Assembly (NCBI RefSeq): GCF_902498805.1
Contig: NZ_LR701608.1
Coordinates: 1-61,591 of the forward strand
DNA length: 61,591 nt
DNA from: Imperialibacter sp. EC-SDR9
Lineage (GTDB): Bacteria; Bacteroidota; Bacteroidia; Cytophagales; Cyclobacteriaceae
Direction: 5' to 3'
The notes below the pieces were generated by a model that saw only the letters and a program-made list of their open reading frames with translations, ran no database searches and was not told the DNA's origin. A program made the translations under genes and the position numbers. This document shows positions 53,768 to 61,591 of this stretch, one piece after another (the first letter of the stretch is position 1; every line of letters begins with the position of its first letter).

Positions 53768-55300
53768 CTACCAAATAGCTTCTACTTTGCTGAGGGTTAC
53801 ATTTTTCACTACTGCGCCTCCCTGCCAGCCCACCGTAAGCTTATCGTAAGGTTGTGTTGGAAAAACCAGCTCGGTCAGTACCAGCTCACCTTCATTGATA
53901 AAAATCTCCAGCGACGCCGTGTCGACAAATATCCGAATCGAGGCTGGGCGAGCACCGGTAAGCAGTTTCCCAACGTGAGTAGCAGCAAAGCCCTTTTCAA
54001 AATCTACCAGACCAGATTTTGACCTGTCGATTGAAACCGCTGAATCTGAAAAATCAATCAGCACCACCTCACCGGCATCATTGCCCAGGCTGATCGAAAG
54101 GCCATCGAAGCTGGTGCCATCCAGCGCCAAGTCAATCGTCACAAGAACATCCGTAAGCTCGATTACCTGACCATTTTCTGGTTGGAACGACCTCCCACTG
54201 CCAACAATGTTTCCCACCTCCTTTGCCGGGAAGTTGGTCAACACAAGCTCGCTTCCGACCCGCTTTAGCTTAAGTTCTCTCGGCAAAGTCATAGCACTTC
54301 TCCAGGCTTCGGTAGGCACCACTTGTGCATATTGCCAGTTGCTCATCCATCCGAGGAAAAGTCTTCTCCCATCTTCAGCAGGCACATCCGACCAGGTGAC
54401 GCCGGCGTAGTTGTCGGTGCCCTGATCTACCCACCTCGTGGTCGGTATTTCTTCATCGGGCACAAACTGTTTGCCATCAAAACTTCCCACAAAATACTGT
54501 GTAGCCGACCCGCCATTGGGCCCGCCAGGGTTGATGCTCACCAGCAGCACCCATTTTTCTTCATTACTACCCTCTACGTTCAGTTGAAAAAGATCGGGGC
54601 ATTCCCAAACACCCCCATGCGCTCCTAATTCTTTGCCGAAATCACTTTCGAAAGACCAGTTCTTCAAGTCGGGCGAGCTGTAAAAGCTGATATGGTCAGC
54701 AACTGCCAGCGTCATGATCCATTTCCCGGCCTCGGCATTCCAGCTCACCTTGGGGTCACGAAAGTCACGAATTCCCTGGTTGGGCAGCACTGGGTTTCCT
54801 TCATATTTGGTCCAGCTACGGCCTTTATCAAGACTAAAAGCTATTGCCTGGTATTGATAGTCCTCTTTGCCAGCCTTTTCCATCGCTGCATCGTGATAGG
54901 TAAAAATGGCTACCATGGCTGGGTTGGCTTCAGTGCCAAAGCCAGCCGTGTTGTTCCAGTCAACCACTGCACTGCCAGAAAAGATATAGCCGAGACTGTC
55001 AGGATAAAGGGCAATAGGTAAGTGTTCCCACTTCACCATGTCAGGACTCACGGCATGCCCCCAGTGCATAGGCCCCCAAACGGTGCTGTCCGGGTAATAC
55101 TGGTAAAACAAGTGATATTCACCTTCATAATATACCATCCCATTAGGGTCGTTCATCCAGTGGGCTTCAGGAGAGAAGTGGAACTGAGGGCGGAATTTTT
55201 CCTGATAGAGCTTTACCTGAGGTTCTTTCATTGGCTTACTTTGACACGCTAGCAGGTACAAGAACACGCATAACAAGGAGGTTGTTTCAATAGTCTTCAT
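53768..55300 (-). CDS. GH32 fructan hydrolase (levanase/inulinase/invertase-type) lipoprotein
   Basis: 510 residues from the ATG at 55300 (a TTG nine bases upstream is the alternative). Lipobox YLLAC (Cys19), so membrane-anchored. All three GH32 active-site blocks are present: nucleophile Asp51 in WMNDPNGMVY, Asp182 in FRDPKVSW, and acid/base Glu233 in VWECPDLFQL. A C-terminal beta-sandwich (about 370-510) completes the family layout. It hydrolyses beta-fructosides such as levan, inulin or sucrose; the exact bond cannot be told. No SusCD, fructokinase or hybrid sensor is adjacent, so it is not part of a visible fructan locus. Confidence 0.94.
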   Translation of the reverse strand: MKTIETTSLLCVFLYLLACQSKPMKEPQVKLYQEKFRPQFHFSPEAHWMNDPNGMVYYEGEYHLFYQYYPDSTVWGPMHWGHAVSPDMVKWEHLPIALYPDSLGYIFSGSAVVDWNNTAGFGTEANPAMVAIFTYHDAAMEKAGKEDYQYQAIAFSLDKGRSWTKYEGNPVLPNQGIRDFRDPKVSWNAEAGKWIMTLAVADHISFYSSPDLKNWSFESDFGKELGAHGGVWECPDLFQLNVEGSNEEKWVLLVSINPGGPNGGSATQYFVGSFDGKQFVPDEEIPTTRWVDQGTDNYAGVTWSDVPAEDGRRLFLGWMSNWQYAQVVPTEAWRSAMTLPRELKLKRVGSELVLTNFPAKEVGNIVGSGRSFQPENGQVIELTDVLVTIDLALDGTSFDGLSISLGNDAGEVVLIDFSDSAVSIDRSKSGLVDFEKGFAATHVGKLLTGARPASIRIFVDTASLEIFINEGELVLTELVFPTQPYDKLTVGWQGGAVVKNVTLSKVEAIW

Positions 55301-55531
55301 AAGGTCCAATATCCAATTTTACCGGAAGATATCGAAACAAGTAGCCATTTTCATGAAAGCTTCGAATGACTTCGAGGCTCCCGCCTACTTTTTTTGCAAA
55401 ATCTGTATCGGGAAGTCGTTGCCAAATGAGAAGCTGGCGGGGTACTGTGACTTGCCACTTGATCACTAGAATACATACGCATAAAATACTAAAGGAAAGG
55501 GCAGATTTGCCAAGACTTTAAAAATGACCGC

Positions 55532-56425
55532 CTATTTTTTGAGCTGCTCCGCCAACACGGCTATCCCCTCTTCAAAGCTGTGAGGATCGTAGCCCAGCAC
55601 CTCCTTTGCCTTGTCCAGCACAAAACCAGTTTTAGGGGGGCGCTTGGCTGGCTGGCTGAATTTTGAGCCGTCCGTTTCATTGATCAAAGACTTGTCCAGA
55701 CCAAAATAGTCGGCCGTGGCAATAGCCATTTGATAAGGGTTCATGAAGTCTTTGCCAGAAATATTAAAAATGCCCTTAGCCTTCTTCTTTGCAATGAGGT
55801 AGCAGCCCATGGCCAGGTCTTCTGCCAGCGTGGGGGTCCTCCACTGGTCGTTCACCACGTTGATTGTTTTGCCGTCCTCAAGGCTTTTCTTCACCCACAA
55901 AATAATGTTGCTCCGGCTCATGTCGAAAGCAATGCCATACACCAACACGGTACGGGCCATGGCCCAATCTATTTTACCAGCCATCACAGCCTTTTCCGCT
56001 GCCAACTTGCTGTCCCCATAGTAGCTCACCGGGTTAGCTTTGGCCTCTTCGTCATACGGGCCGTCCTCCCCATCAAAAATAAAGTCCGTAGAAAGATGCA
56101 AAAGAAATGCACCGCTGGCTTCGCAGGCTTTTACTATGTTTTCTACCGCCGTTACATTTTGCAACCAGCAGCCCTCCTTGTCCGTCTCGCACTGATCCAC
56201 ATTGGTCATAGCGGCGGTGTGAATGACCACTTCCGGCTTTTCAGTGCCTATGATTTTTAGCGTTTCCTCAGCGTCAGTAATATCCATTGACTGGTACCGG
56301 ATACCTTCCAGTGGAATCCTGCTGGCCCCTCTCCCAGTGGCAAGAAAGTCTTCGCCTTTTTCTCTAAGAAGTACAACCAGCTTTTGACCCAGCAGGCCGT
56401 TAGCTCCGGTGATCAGTATAGACAT
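55532..56425 (-). CDS. RmlD-like SDR: dTDP-4-dehydrorhamnose reductase family
   Basis: 297 residues, extended SDR fold. NAD(P)-binding motif LITGANGLLGQ (4-14), active-site Tyr136-x3-Lys140 in VSYYGDSKLAAEK, and the family motifs VIHTAAMTNVDQCE and STDFIFDGEDGPYDE. The RmlD/NDP-sugar reductase group is clear; use in dTDP-rhamnose synthesis is not certain because no rmlABC genes are nearby. Last gene of the housekeeping operon that begins at 61035, three bases after the isomerase stop. Confidence 0.87.
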   Translation of the reverse strand: MSILITGANGLLGQKLVVLLREKGEDFLATGRGASRIPLEGIRYQSMDITDAEETLKIIGTEKPEVVIHTAAMTNVDQCETDKEGCWLQNVTAVENIVKACEASGAFLLHLSTDFIFDGEDGPYDEEAKANPVSYYGDSKLAAEKAVMAGKIDWAMARTVLVYGIAFDMSRSNIILWVKKSLEDGKTINVVNDQWRTPTLAEDLAMGCYLIAKKKAKGIFNISGKDFMNPYQMAIATADYFGLDKSLINETDGSKFSQPAKRPPKTGFVLDKAKEVLGYDPHSFEEGIAVLAEQLKK

Positions 56426-56428
56426 AGC

Positions 56429-57292
56429 TTATTCTTTGTATTGAATGCCGTATTTTTTAGTCAGCTCCTTTTTGGACACTTCCTCGACTTCTACTGTCAT
56501 ATATACTTCAACAGCGGGTACGGTCTGCACGGTTTTGACTGCGGCAATTTTATCCACAACATCCAGTCCTTCCACCACCTGGCCAAAAACGGTATACTCG
56601 TCGTCCAGGTGGGGTGCCCCGCCTATCGTTGTGTAAGCCTCTACCCTTTCAGGTGAGAAAGTTTTCTCAACGTAAATATCAGTAGTGACCTTTTCCTTAA
56701 CGAGCGGAATCAGACTTTGTACTTCGGCTGTATAGGCATCAAAATTTCCCGTCTTCCTTCCCTCCATATAGAGCTCAGTCAGTCTGTTCTTCACCTCCAC
56801 TTGCGTAGAATCTTCGAGCAGCTTTCTGATGGCCATTCCCAGCTTTTCCTGGTCTACTTTCAGGGCTTCCTCCGATTCATAAACCGTTCCCTGCACAATG
56901 TAAAACTGGTTGCCGCTTGAGGCCCTGTCCGGGTTCACTTCGTCTGGCTGTCGGGCCGCAGCCAATGCGCCTTTTTTGTGAAAATACCTGGGTATAAACT
57001 CCGCAGCGACTGTATACTCTGGCTCTTTTTTATCCCGGGGCTTTTTGCGGTTGATATCACCGCCCTGTATCATAAAATTCTCCATGACACGGTGGAAAAT
57101 TGTGCTGTCGTATTTACCACTCTCTGCCAGCTTCAAAAAGTTTGCCTTGTGCTGTGGTGTCTCGTCGTACAGAACCGCCTTCATGTCCCCATAAGGAGTG
57201 TGAATTGTCACAAGATAGTCCTTGTTTCCCCGGCAGGATGTAATCAACACCGCCAACGACAGCGCCCAAAATAACTGCTTCACTCTGCTCAT
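56429..57292 (-). CDS. Cyclophilin-type peptidyl-prolyl isomerase lipoprotein
   Basis: 287 residues. Lipobox AVLITSC (Cys20). Cyclophilin blocks are visible: VTIHTPYGDMKAVLYDETPQ, STIFHRVMENFMIQGGDINR, ASSGNQFYIVQG and VFGQVVEGLDVVDKI. A helical insert (about 145-220) separates the last blocks, a Bacteroidota form of the family. It likely folds periplasmic or outer membrane proteins. The ATG overlaps the hemC stop (ATGA), so translation is coupled. Confidence 0.92.
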   Translation of the reverse strand: MSRVKQLFWALSLAVLITSCRGNKDYLVTIHTPYGDMKAVLYDETPQHKANFLKLAESGKYDSTIFHRVMENFMIQGGDINRKKPRDKKEPEYTVAAEFIPRYFHKKGALAAARQPDEVNPDRASSGNQFYIVQGTVYESEEALKVDQEKLGMAIRKLLEDSTQVEVKNRLTELYMEGRKTGNFDAYTAEVQSLIPLVKEKVTTDIYVEKTFSPERVEAYTTIGGAPHLDDEYTVFGQVVEGLDVVDKIAAVKTVQTVPAVEVYMTVEVEEVSKKELTKKYGIQYKE

Positions 57293-58224
57293 TTCTTAAG
57301 TTGCATTTTAATCTCTTTCAATATAGCATCTCCTCCCTTGTCAAGAAGTCTTTCTGCCAACTTTTTGCCAAGCGCCCGTGCGTCAGCAACTTTTCCTGTA
57401 ATAGCGTCCTGCACAATCCTTTTCCCATTCAGGCTTATGATACCCCCTTTGATCTTAAGTCTGTCCTCATGTAAAGTAGCCAGTCCAAATACCGGAATGC
57501 TACAGCCTCCTTCCAGCGTTTCCAAAAAAGCCCTTTCAGCTATGAGCCTGGCGGCGGTGTTTTGGTGGTTGACAGCATCTGCTATGGCTTTTTTGATCAT
57601 TGGATCAAGAGAAGCACTTGCCTCCACAGCTACCGAGCCCTGACCAACGGCCGGTACAAATAAATCTGTATCGAGCACCTGAGCAATTTTATCAGCAAGC
57701 CCCATGCGGTGGACACCAGCGTATGCCAGCAAAAGTGCATCGCAGTGGCCTTCTTCCATTTTGCGAAAGCGGGTTTGAAGGTTTCCCCTCACTTCCACTG
57801 TTTTTATATGTGGGAAATAGTGCTTCAACACGGCGACTCTGCGGGTGGAAGATGTGCCCACCACAATCGGTGTTTCTCTGTCTTCGAGCGAGATCCCATT
57901 TTTGTGGCTTACCAGTACATCATTGACTCTTTCACGCTCAGTAAAGGCGATAATTTCAAAGCCCCTGGGCAGGGTCGACTGCATGTCCTTGGCGCTGTGC
58001 ACAGCAATATGCACACTTCCGCTGGCCAGCTGTTCCTCCAATTCCTCAGTAAAAACCCCTTTGCTGCCAATTTTGGCTATAGAAACGTCGAGCACTTTAT
58101 CACCCTTGGTTTCGATGGTTACCAGCTCAGTAGCGAGACCTGCTTTGTTCAAAAGCTCAGCAATGTGCTCAGCCTGCCACATAGCAAGCAAACTTCCTCT
58201 GGTTCCTATTTTTATTTTCTCCAC
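57289..58224 (-). CDS. hemC: Hydroxymethylbilane synthase (porphobilinogen deaminase)
   Basis: Builds the linear tetrapyrrole hydroxymethylbilane from four porphobilinogens in haem synthesis. The GTG at 58224 is the best start: it gives MEKIKIGTRGSLLAMWQAEH, aligned with the family; the longer frame from a TTG at 58257 adds 11 unconserved residues. Residues: catalytic Asp80 in VHSAKDMQ, Arg-rich loop TSSTRRVAVL, and cofactor-binding Cys241 in ETLEGGCSIPVFG. Length 311 is normal. No other hem gene is in the window. Confidence 0.95.
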   Translation of the reverse strand: MEKIKIGTRGSLLAMWQAEHIAELLNKAGLATELVTIETKGDKVLDVSIAKIGSKGVFTEELEEQLASGSVHIAVHSAKDMQSTLPRGFEIIAFTERERVNDVLVSHKNGISLEDRETPIVVGTSSTRRVAVLKHYFPHIKTVEVRGNLQTRFRKMEEGHCDALLLAYAGVHRMGLADKIAQVLDTDLFVPAVGQGSVAVEASASLDPMIKKAIADAVNHQNTAARLIAERAFLETLEGGCSIPVFGLATLHEDRLKIKGGIISLNGKRIVQDAITGKVADARALGKKLAERLLDKGGDAILKEIKMQLKK

Positions 58225-58246
58225 AACAACTAGCTTTAATTTTTCT

Positions 58247-58696
58247 CTACTGTGCAATCTTCATCTTAAAAGAAAGGTTTTCTTCCCGCACATCCACCAC
58301 AAACCCTTTTTTCAAAAACTTGCGACCCAAAAGTACTGGGAATTTCATGCCTGAACGATCAGTGAGCGAGAATTCTGTTCTGAACTTTTTACCAAATAGC
58401 ACCAGGCGTGTTTTGATGATCACTCTGTTTTCGATGTGTCCGGTTGAGCTTTTGATCTTCCGCTGCGTAAAATCACTTGTTTCAAATTTAGTACTGCCCT
58501 TCCTTCCAATGGTAGCCCCTGAAATCTGAAAACTGACTATCGGCGTGCCCTCCCTGTCACTTACTTTAATTCTCGAGCAGTGTAAGGCGGAGGTAAAAGC
58601 GCCAGTATCTATTTTGGCTTTTATATTGAAAAGATCCAACTCCGGCAAGTCAATGATGTCATTTCTCCCAATGGTATAGCTGCTCTTCATTCTCAT
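58247..58696 (-). CDS. RimK-associated retropepsin-like aspartyl protease family protein
   Basis: 149 residues of the family once called ATP-dependent zinc protease (PF05618), now seen as pepsin-like. The single active-site motif is AKIDTGAFTSALH (Asp30-Thr-Gly), followed by beta strands and PVLLGRKFLKKGFVVDVREE. In many bacteria such genes sit beside rimK, but no ATP-grasp ligase is visible here. The start overlaps the holB-like stop (ATGA). A homodimer is expected because there is only one DTG motif. Confidence 0.87.
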   Translation of the reverse strand: MRMKSSYTIGRNDIIDLPELDLFNIKAKIDTGAFTSALHCSRIKVSDREGTPIVSFQISGATIGRKGSTKFETSDFTQRKIKSSTGHIENRVIIKTRLVLFGKKFRTEFSLTDRSGMKFPVLLGRKFLKKGFVVDVREENLSFKMKIAQ

Positions 58697-59835
58697 TGGT
58701 ATTGGATCACTCCTGTTCTTAGAAGCCCGGCCATTTGGAGTGACAAGTCCATAAACAAAATCCGTGGATTCGCATTTCGCTCCAGGTGATAAATAGAGTC
58801 GTTCAACTGCCTGGAAGCCGATTCAATGATGGGAAGGGATATCGACTTGGCAAATTTGCTGACAAACTCTTCCTCATGAGGCATCGTTCGTTGTAAGCTG
58901 GCCTCGCCGGCATTTACAATGAGCGACTCTCTGAAAATGGTAAGGCCGTATTCCAGCAAGCTTCGCTGAGCCATTTTCGACATGCCGTTGAACTTATCAG
59001 TGAGCCCGGCCATGCCCTCAAAATCCGACGACCAGCAAATCCGCATCCACTCTCTGAAAATGGTCGTCGACTCGTCTTCAACCTCGTTGAGCAGGCTCAG
59101 CGCCAGGTTCATATTGCCGGCAGCCAGCCGGGCCATCGAATGCGCTTTTGCTGCATCCACTTCGGCCGTTTTTACAAGGTAGTCGGCCACTTCCTCGTCA
59201 GTGAAGCCCCTGACACTTACCAGCTGCGTCCGGCTGATAATGGTGTTGATGATGGCCTCATAGTTGTTGGAAATGAAGAAGAAAAAGGTGTTTTCCGGTG
59301 GCTCTTCTACTATTTTCAGCAAAGCATTGGCCGCCTGAATATTCATTTTTTCGGGTTGCCAAATGAGCATGGCTTTATACCTACCCTCAAAGGCCTTCAG
59401 CGACAGGGCGCTGATAATTTGCCGGCTTTCTTCTCTGTAAATAATAGCCTGCTTGCTCTCCGCTCCAAAATGGCGAGTCCAGTCCAGCAGATTACCATAG
59501 GGCTGTTCCACCAGAAAAGGCCTCCACCATTTGAGGTAGTTTTTACAAACCACCTCCTTAAAGTCTTTGTTGGGAATGTCTGCAATGGGAAAGGCAAAAG
59601 TGACGTCGGGATGAACCAGCTTAGCCATTTTGCTGCATGAAGGGCATGCACCACACGAATCGGTGTCACCTGGTTTGTCGCAGTTGATGTATGTAATAAA
59701 GGCCAAGGCCAAAGAAAGGTTGGCGCTGCCCTCCGGCCCGTTAAAAAGCTGAGCATGAGCCATGTGATTCTTTTGCACCGAGGCAATCAGCCTCGATTTC
59801 TCTTCTATTAGCCCTGGTATGTCTCTAAATTGCAT
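58693..59835 (-). CDS. DNA polymerase III delta'-like subunit (HolB family)
   Basis: 380 residues, clamp-loader AAA+ subunit. The Cys4 zinc motif (CDKPGDTDSCGACPSCSKM, about residues 52-70) and sensor/arginine parts (LLKIVEEPPENTFFFFISN) match the family. The P-loop position reads LFNGPEGSANLSLAL and lacks the Lys-Ser/Thr of a working Walker A, as expected for a non-hydrolysing delta' subunit. It starts directly after the GlmU-like stop and overlaps the next gene by four bases. Confidence 0.9.
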   Translation of the reverse strand: MQFRDIPGLIEEKSRLIASVQKNHMAHAQLFNGPEGSANLSLALAFITYINCDKPGDTDSCGACPSCSKMAKLVHPDVTFAFPIADIPNKDFKEVVCKNYLKWWRPFLVEQPYGNLLDWTRHFGAESKQAIIYREESRQIISALSLKAFEGRYKAMLIWQPEKMNIQAANALLKIVEEPPENTFFFFISNNYEAIINTIISRTQLVSVRGFTDEEVADYLVKTAEVDAAKAHSMARLAAGNMNLALSLLNEVEDESTTIFREWMRICWSSDFEGMAGLTDKFNGMSKMAQRSLLEYGLTIFRESLIVNAGEASLQRTMPHEEEFVSKFAKSISLPIIESASRQLNDSIYHLERNANPRILFMDLSLQMAGLLRTGVIQYQ

Positions 59836-61035
59836 CTATTCTTCCTCCCACGACCTGAATTTAGCTGACCTTTCGAATACTTCCAGCAATATCGTTCTTT
59901 CTGTTTCATCCAATGGCATCTTTCTTCTCTCCAGCACTCTGCTGACAGTATCAAGCGCCTGCTCAATTCTGTAGGTAGTGAAGCCTTCCGAGCCGCCCCA
60001 GGCGAAAGAGGGAACGAAAGACTTGGGGAAGCCACCGCCAAAAATATTGGCACTTACCCCAACTACCGTCCCTGTGTTGAACATGGTGTTAATGCCACAT
60101 TTGGAGTGGTCGCCCATTAGCAAGCCGCAAAATTGCAATCCGGAATCAACGAAGGCCTCATCTGCGAAGCTCCAGACTTTCACATTGGCATAATTATTTT
60201 TGAGGTTGGAGGCATTGGTATCAGCCCCGAGGTTGCACCATTCTCCCAAAACAGCGTTGCCCAGGTAGCCGTCGTGGCCTTTGTTACTGTTGCCAAAAAA
60301 CACCGCATTGGAAACTTCGCCTGCTACTTTGCAATGGGGCCCTACGGTGGTGTTTTCACGGATAGCTGCTCCCATGCCAATAATCGACTGCTCACCCATG
60401 GCAAAGGGCCCTCGTATCATGGCCCCCTCCATTACCTGGGCATTCTTTCCTATATAAACAGGGCCATTTTCAGCGTTGATAATCGCACTTTTAATAGAAG
60501 CCCCCGGCTCGATGAAAACATTTTCAGGATTATAAACCCGGGTAAATGGGTCGGTAATGTCCTCAGAAATCCGGCCCGCAGTGATTAAGTCGAAGTCGCT
60601 GCGAATTTGCGCACCATTCCACTGAAAAATCCGCCACGGACGGTCAATCAAATGAGCCTCGCCTTCAAAAACCACTTTTTTCTTCAGCTTTAAGCTGGCA
60701 AGCTCACTGTATGGTATTTGAGCGGACGAATGAAAAGCAGCGAGGTAATCGCCAACCATCAGCCCTTCGTTTTCACCAAGGTTAATAATAGCCTGAACAA
60801 GCGATTCGGTGGGGCACAAGGCACCGCTTATATAGAAATTGTCAGATGCAAAGTGGGTGGGAAATTTCGCAGACAGATAATTCTCGGTGAGAAACGACAC
60901 TTTGTGTCCGGTAAGCTTCTGCCACTTCTCATTCACCTTTAATATACCTATCCGTATGTCTGCCAACGGGCGGGTATAGGTGAAGGGTAAAAGCTGGAGG
61001 CGCAGAATAGGATCGTCGAAGAGAATAATATTCAT
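59836..61035 (-). CDS. GlmU-family sugar nucleotidyltransferase-like protein
   Basis: 399 residues with a divergent N-terminal nucleotidyltransferase-like half (IILFDDPILRLQLLPFTYTRP) and a C-terminal left-handed beta-helix of hexapeptide repeats (GPVYIGKNAQVMEGAMIRGP, SIIGMGAAIRENTTVGPHCK). It corresponds to the Bacteroidota GlmU-like family annotated as putative sugar nucleotidyltransferase; the usual GG-x-G-T-R-x(n)-K loop is missing, so it is not classical GlmU. It is the first gene of the operon; the rpmE2 terminator lies directly upstream and a -7 box (61040-61047) overlaps its end. Confidence 0.87.
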   Translation of the reverse strand: MNIILFDDPILRLQLLPFTYTRPLADIRIGILKVNEKWQKLTGHKVSFLTENYLSAKFPTHFASDNFYISGALCPTESLVQAIINLGENEGLMVGDYLAAFHSSAQIPYSELASLKLKKKVVFEGEAHLIDRPWRIFQWNGAQIRSDFDLITAGRISEDITDPFTRVYNPENVFIEPGASIKSAIINAENGPVYIGKNAQVMEGAMIRGPFAMGEQSIIGMGAAIRENTTVGPHCKVAGEVSNAVFFGNSNKGHDGYLGNAVLGEWCNLGADTNASNLKNNYANVKVWSFADEAFVDSGLQFCGLLMGDHSKCGINTMFNTGTVVGVSANIFGGGFPKSFVPSFAWGGSEGFTTYRIEQALDTVSRVLERRKMPLDETERTILLEVFERSAKFRSWEEE

Positions 61036-61039
61036 GGCG

Positions 61040-61047
61040 CAAAAATA
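61040..61047 (-). promoter_or_regulatory. -7 promoter element of the GlmU-like operon, next to its start codon
   Basis: The minus strand reads TATTTTTG here, an exact TAnnTTTG match, just after the rpmE2 terminator hairpin. The ATG is at 61035, 4 bases past the element, so transcription would start at or just inside the start codon. No TTTG -33 is present upstream because that space is occupied by the hairpin. Confidence 0.45.
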
Positions 61048-61085
61048 AAAAAGTCTTTAGGAACTAAGCATCCTAAAGACTTTTT
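61047..61085 (-). terminator. Intrinsic terminator of rpmE2
   Basis: GTCTTTAGGA (61053-61062) and TCCTAAAGAC (61071-61080) form a perfect 10-base stem with an 8-base loop, flanked by A-runs and T-runs, so the minus-strand RNA ends in a U-run. It is about 30 bases past the rpmE2 stop codon. Confidence 0.92.
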
Positions 61086-61114
61086 GCACAAACTTCTTTT
61101 CAGAAGTGTTTTGC

Positions 61115-61363
61115 TTATTTCTTATTTACATAGCGCTTGTTGAATTTCTCAACACGGCCAGCAGTATCCACAAACAGTTTCTTACCTGTGTAAAAAGGGT
61201 GTGAAGCTGAGCTCACTTCCACTTTCACTACCGGGTATGTTTTACCATCTTCCCACTTAATGGTCTCCTCAGAGTTCATTGTCGAGCGAGTAATAAAAGA
61301 ATAGTCGCTTGAAGTGTCCTGAAATACCACTTCTCTGTATTCTGGATGTATGTCTTTTCTCAT
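61115..61363 (-). CDS. rpmE2: 50S ribosomal protein L31 type B
   Basis: 82 residues, complete. Sequence features of type B L31: [19 protein letters not shown] and [20 protein letters not shown]. It lacks the CxxC zinc ligands of type A L31, so it belongs to the zinc-independent form. It is a single-gene unit with its own promoter (61404-61411) and a strong terminator. Confidence 0.97.
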   Translation of the reverse strand: MRKDIHPEYREVVFQDTSSDYSFITRSTMNSEETIKWEDGKTYPVVKVEVSSASHPFYTGKKLFVDTAGRVEKFNKRYVNKK

Positions 61364-61403
61364 TTTGAAAGTCTTTTAAGGAACTGATTCCTAAATCGGA
61401 CGG

Positions 61404-61411
61404 CAAATATA
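61404..61411 (-). promoter_or_regulatory. -7 promoter element of rpmE2
   Basis: The minus strand reads TATATTTG, an exact TAnnTTTG match, about 40 bases before the ATG at 61363. At the -33 position, 19-21 bases upstream, the sequence reads ATTGG, a partial match to TTTG. Transcription would begin near 61397. Confidence 0.6.
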
Positions 61412-61591
61412 ACAAAAGCTTTTTTTTGCTCCAATTGTGAACGCCAAATATTTACCTTTGAAGTCAATAGCGTCCTAAACGATATGAAGTTAGGATAAAT
61501 AAGTTGTCATAGAGAGTTCTATGGTGAATTTGGGTTCCAATTGGGGAACAAGCCCCCCTGGTCAACTATTTTGGGTTTGTATAGGGGTAGA
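61412..61591. other. Right-end non-coding stretch
   Basis: No gene is visible to the right edge. A plus-strand TACCTTTG (61453-61460) matches the -7 consensus and could drive a gene beyond the window. Two short inverted repeats follow: TCCTAA/TTAGGA (61473-61495) and GTTCC/GGAAC (61534-61548). They could be part of a leader, but the downstream gene is not in view. Confidence 0.3.

Noticed and set aside
61534-61548. GTTCC/GGAAC hairpin at the right end as a riboswitch
   Set aside because: Only five pairs are visible and the downstream gene is outside the window, so nothing supports a class assignment.
1-61591. tRNA, rRNA, CRISPR array, insertion sequences, integrase or phage genes
   Set aside because: None was recognised on either strand: no cloverleaf-like stretches, regularly spaced repeats, transposase or integrase motifs.

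Overview
The window comes from a member of the Bacteroidota, most likely a Cytophagales-type marine or soil bacterium (an inference from gene families, not from a marker-gene tree). Supporting signs: a large Oar-type TonB-dependent receptor, FAS1 and WG-repeat proteins, a LytS/LytTR pair, GbsR-type regulation, DUF1592/DUF1552 cytochrome proteins, lipoproteins with acidic residues after the lipid cysteine, weak or absent Shine-Dalgarno sequences, and promoters of the Bacteroidota type (TTTG, about 19 bases, TAnnTTTG). It is a chromosomal region of 50 protein genes. I see no tRNA, rRNA, CRISPR array, insertion sequence, phage or plasmid module.

Layout. 1-7067: a partial lytic transglycosylase and a three-gene RND efflux operon on the minus strand. 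7419-10643: a TonB-dependent receptor. 11124-14728: small housekeeping and catabolic genes (acylphosphatase, DeoC, a MarR regulator, HPPD). 14896-20913: a secreted amidohydrolase converging on a three-gene haem/Tat-exported DUF1592-DUF1552-cytochrome operon. 21077-23071: a DUF433/DUF5615 toxin-antitoxin-like pair and an exonuclease/GIY-YIG nuclease. 23314-30127: a second RND efflux operon, headed by a GbsR-like regulator with two near-identical 18-base dyads and followed by a TetR regulator. 30199-36549: an M14 peptidase, a FAS1 surface lipoprotein, and a LytS/LytR two-component system. 36699-38977: an FAD (GMC) sugar dehydrogenase with its small subunit. 39154-43306: envelope genes (L,D-transpeptidase, lipoproteins, TerB-like protein). 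43322-50936: a likely minus-strand operon of AsmA-like protein, gamma-glutamylcyclotransferase-like protein, MscS channel, YdjC-type deacetylase and an exported TIM-barrel protein. 51105-55300: a WG-repeat protein and a GH32 lipoprotein. 55532-61363: a tight housekeeping operon (GlmU-like, HolB, aspartyl protease, HemC, peptidyl-prolyl isomerase, RmlD-like) and rpmE2.

Most of the window is ordinary for the phylum. The items most worth following are the paired operators of the GbsR-like regulator, the nested dyad upstream of the hppD-marR pair, the DUF1592-DUF1552-membrane cytochrome operon, the possibly linked exported sugar-oxidation genes, and three places where a terminator hairpin ends only a few bases before the next start codon. 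No clearly new multi-gene defence or mobile system was found.
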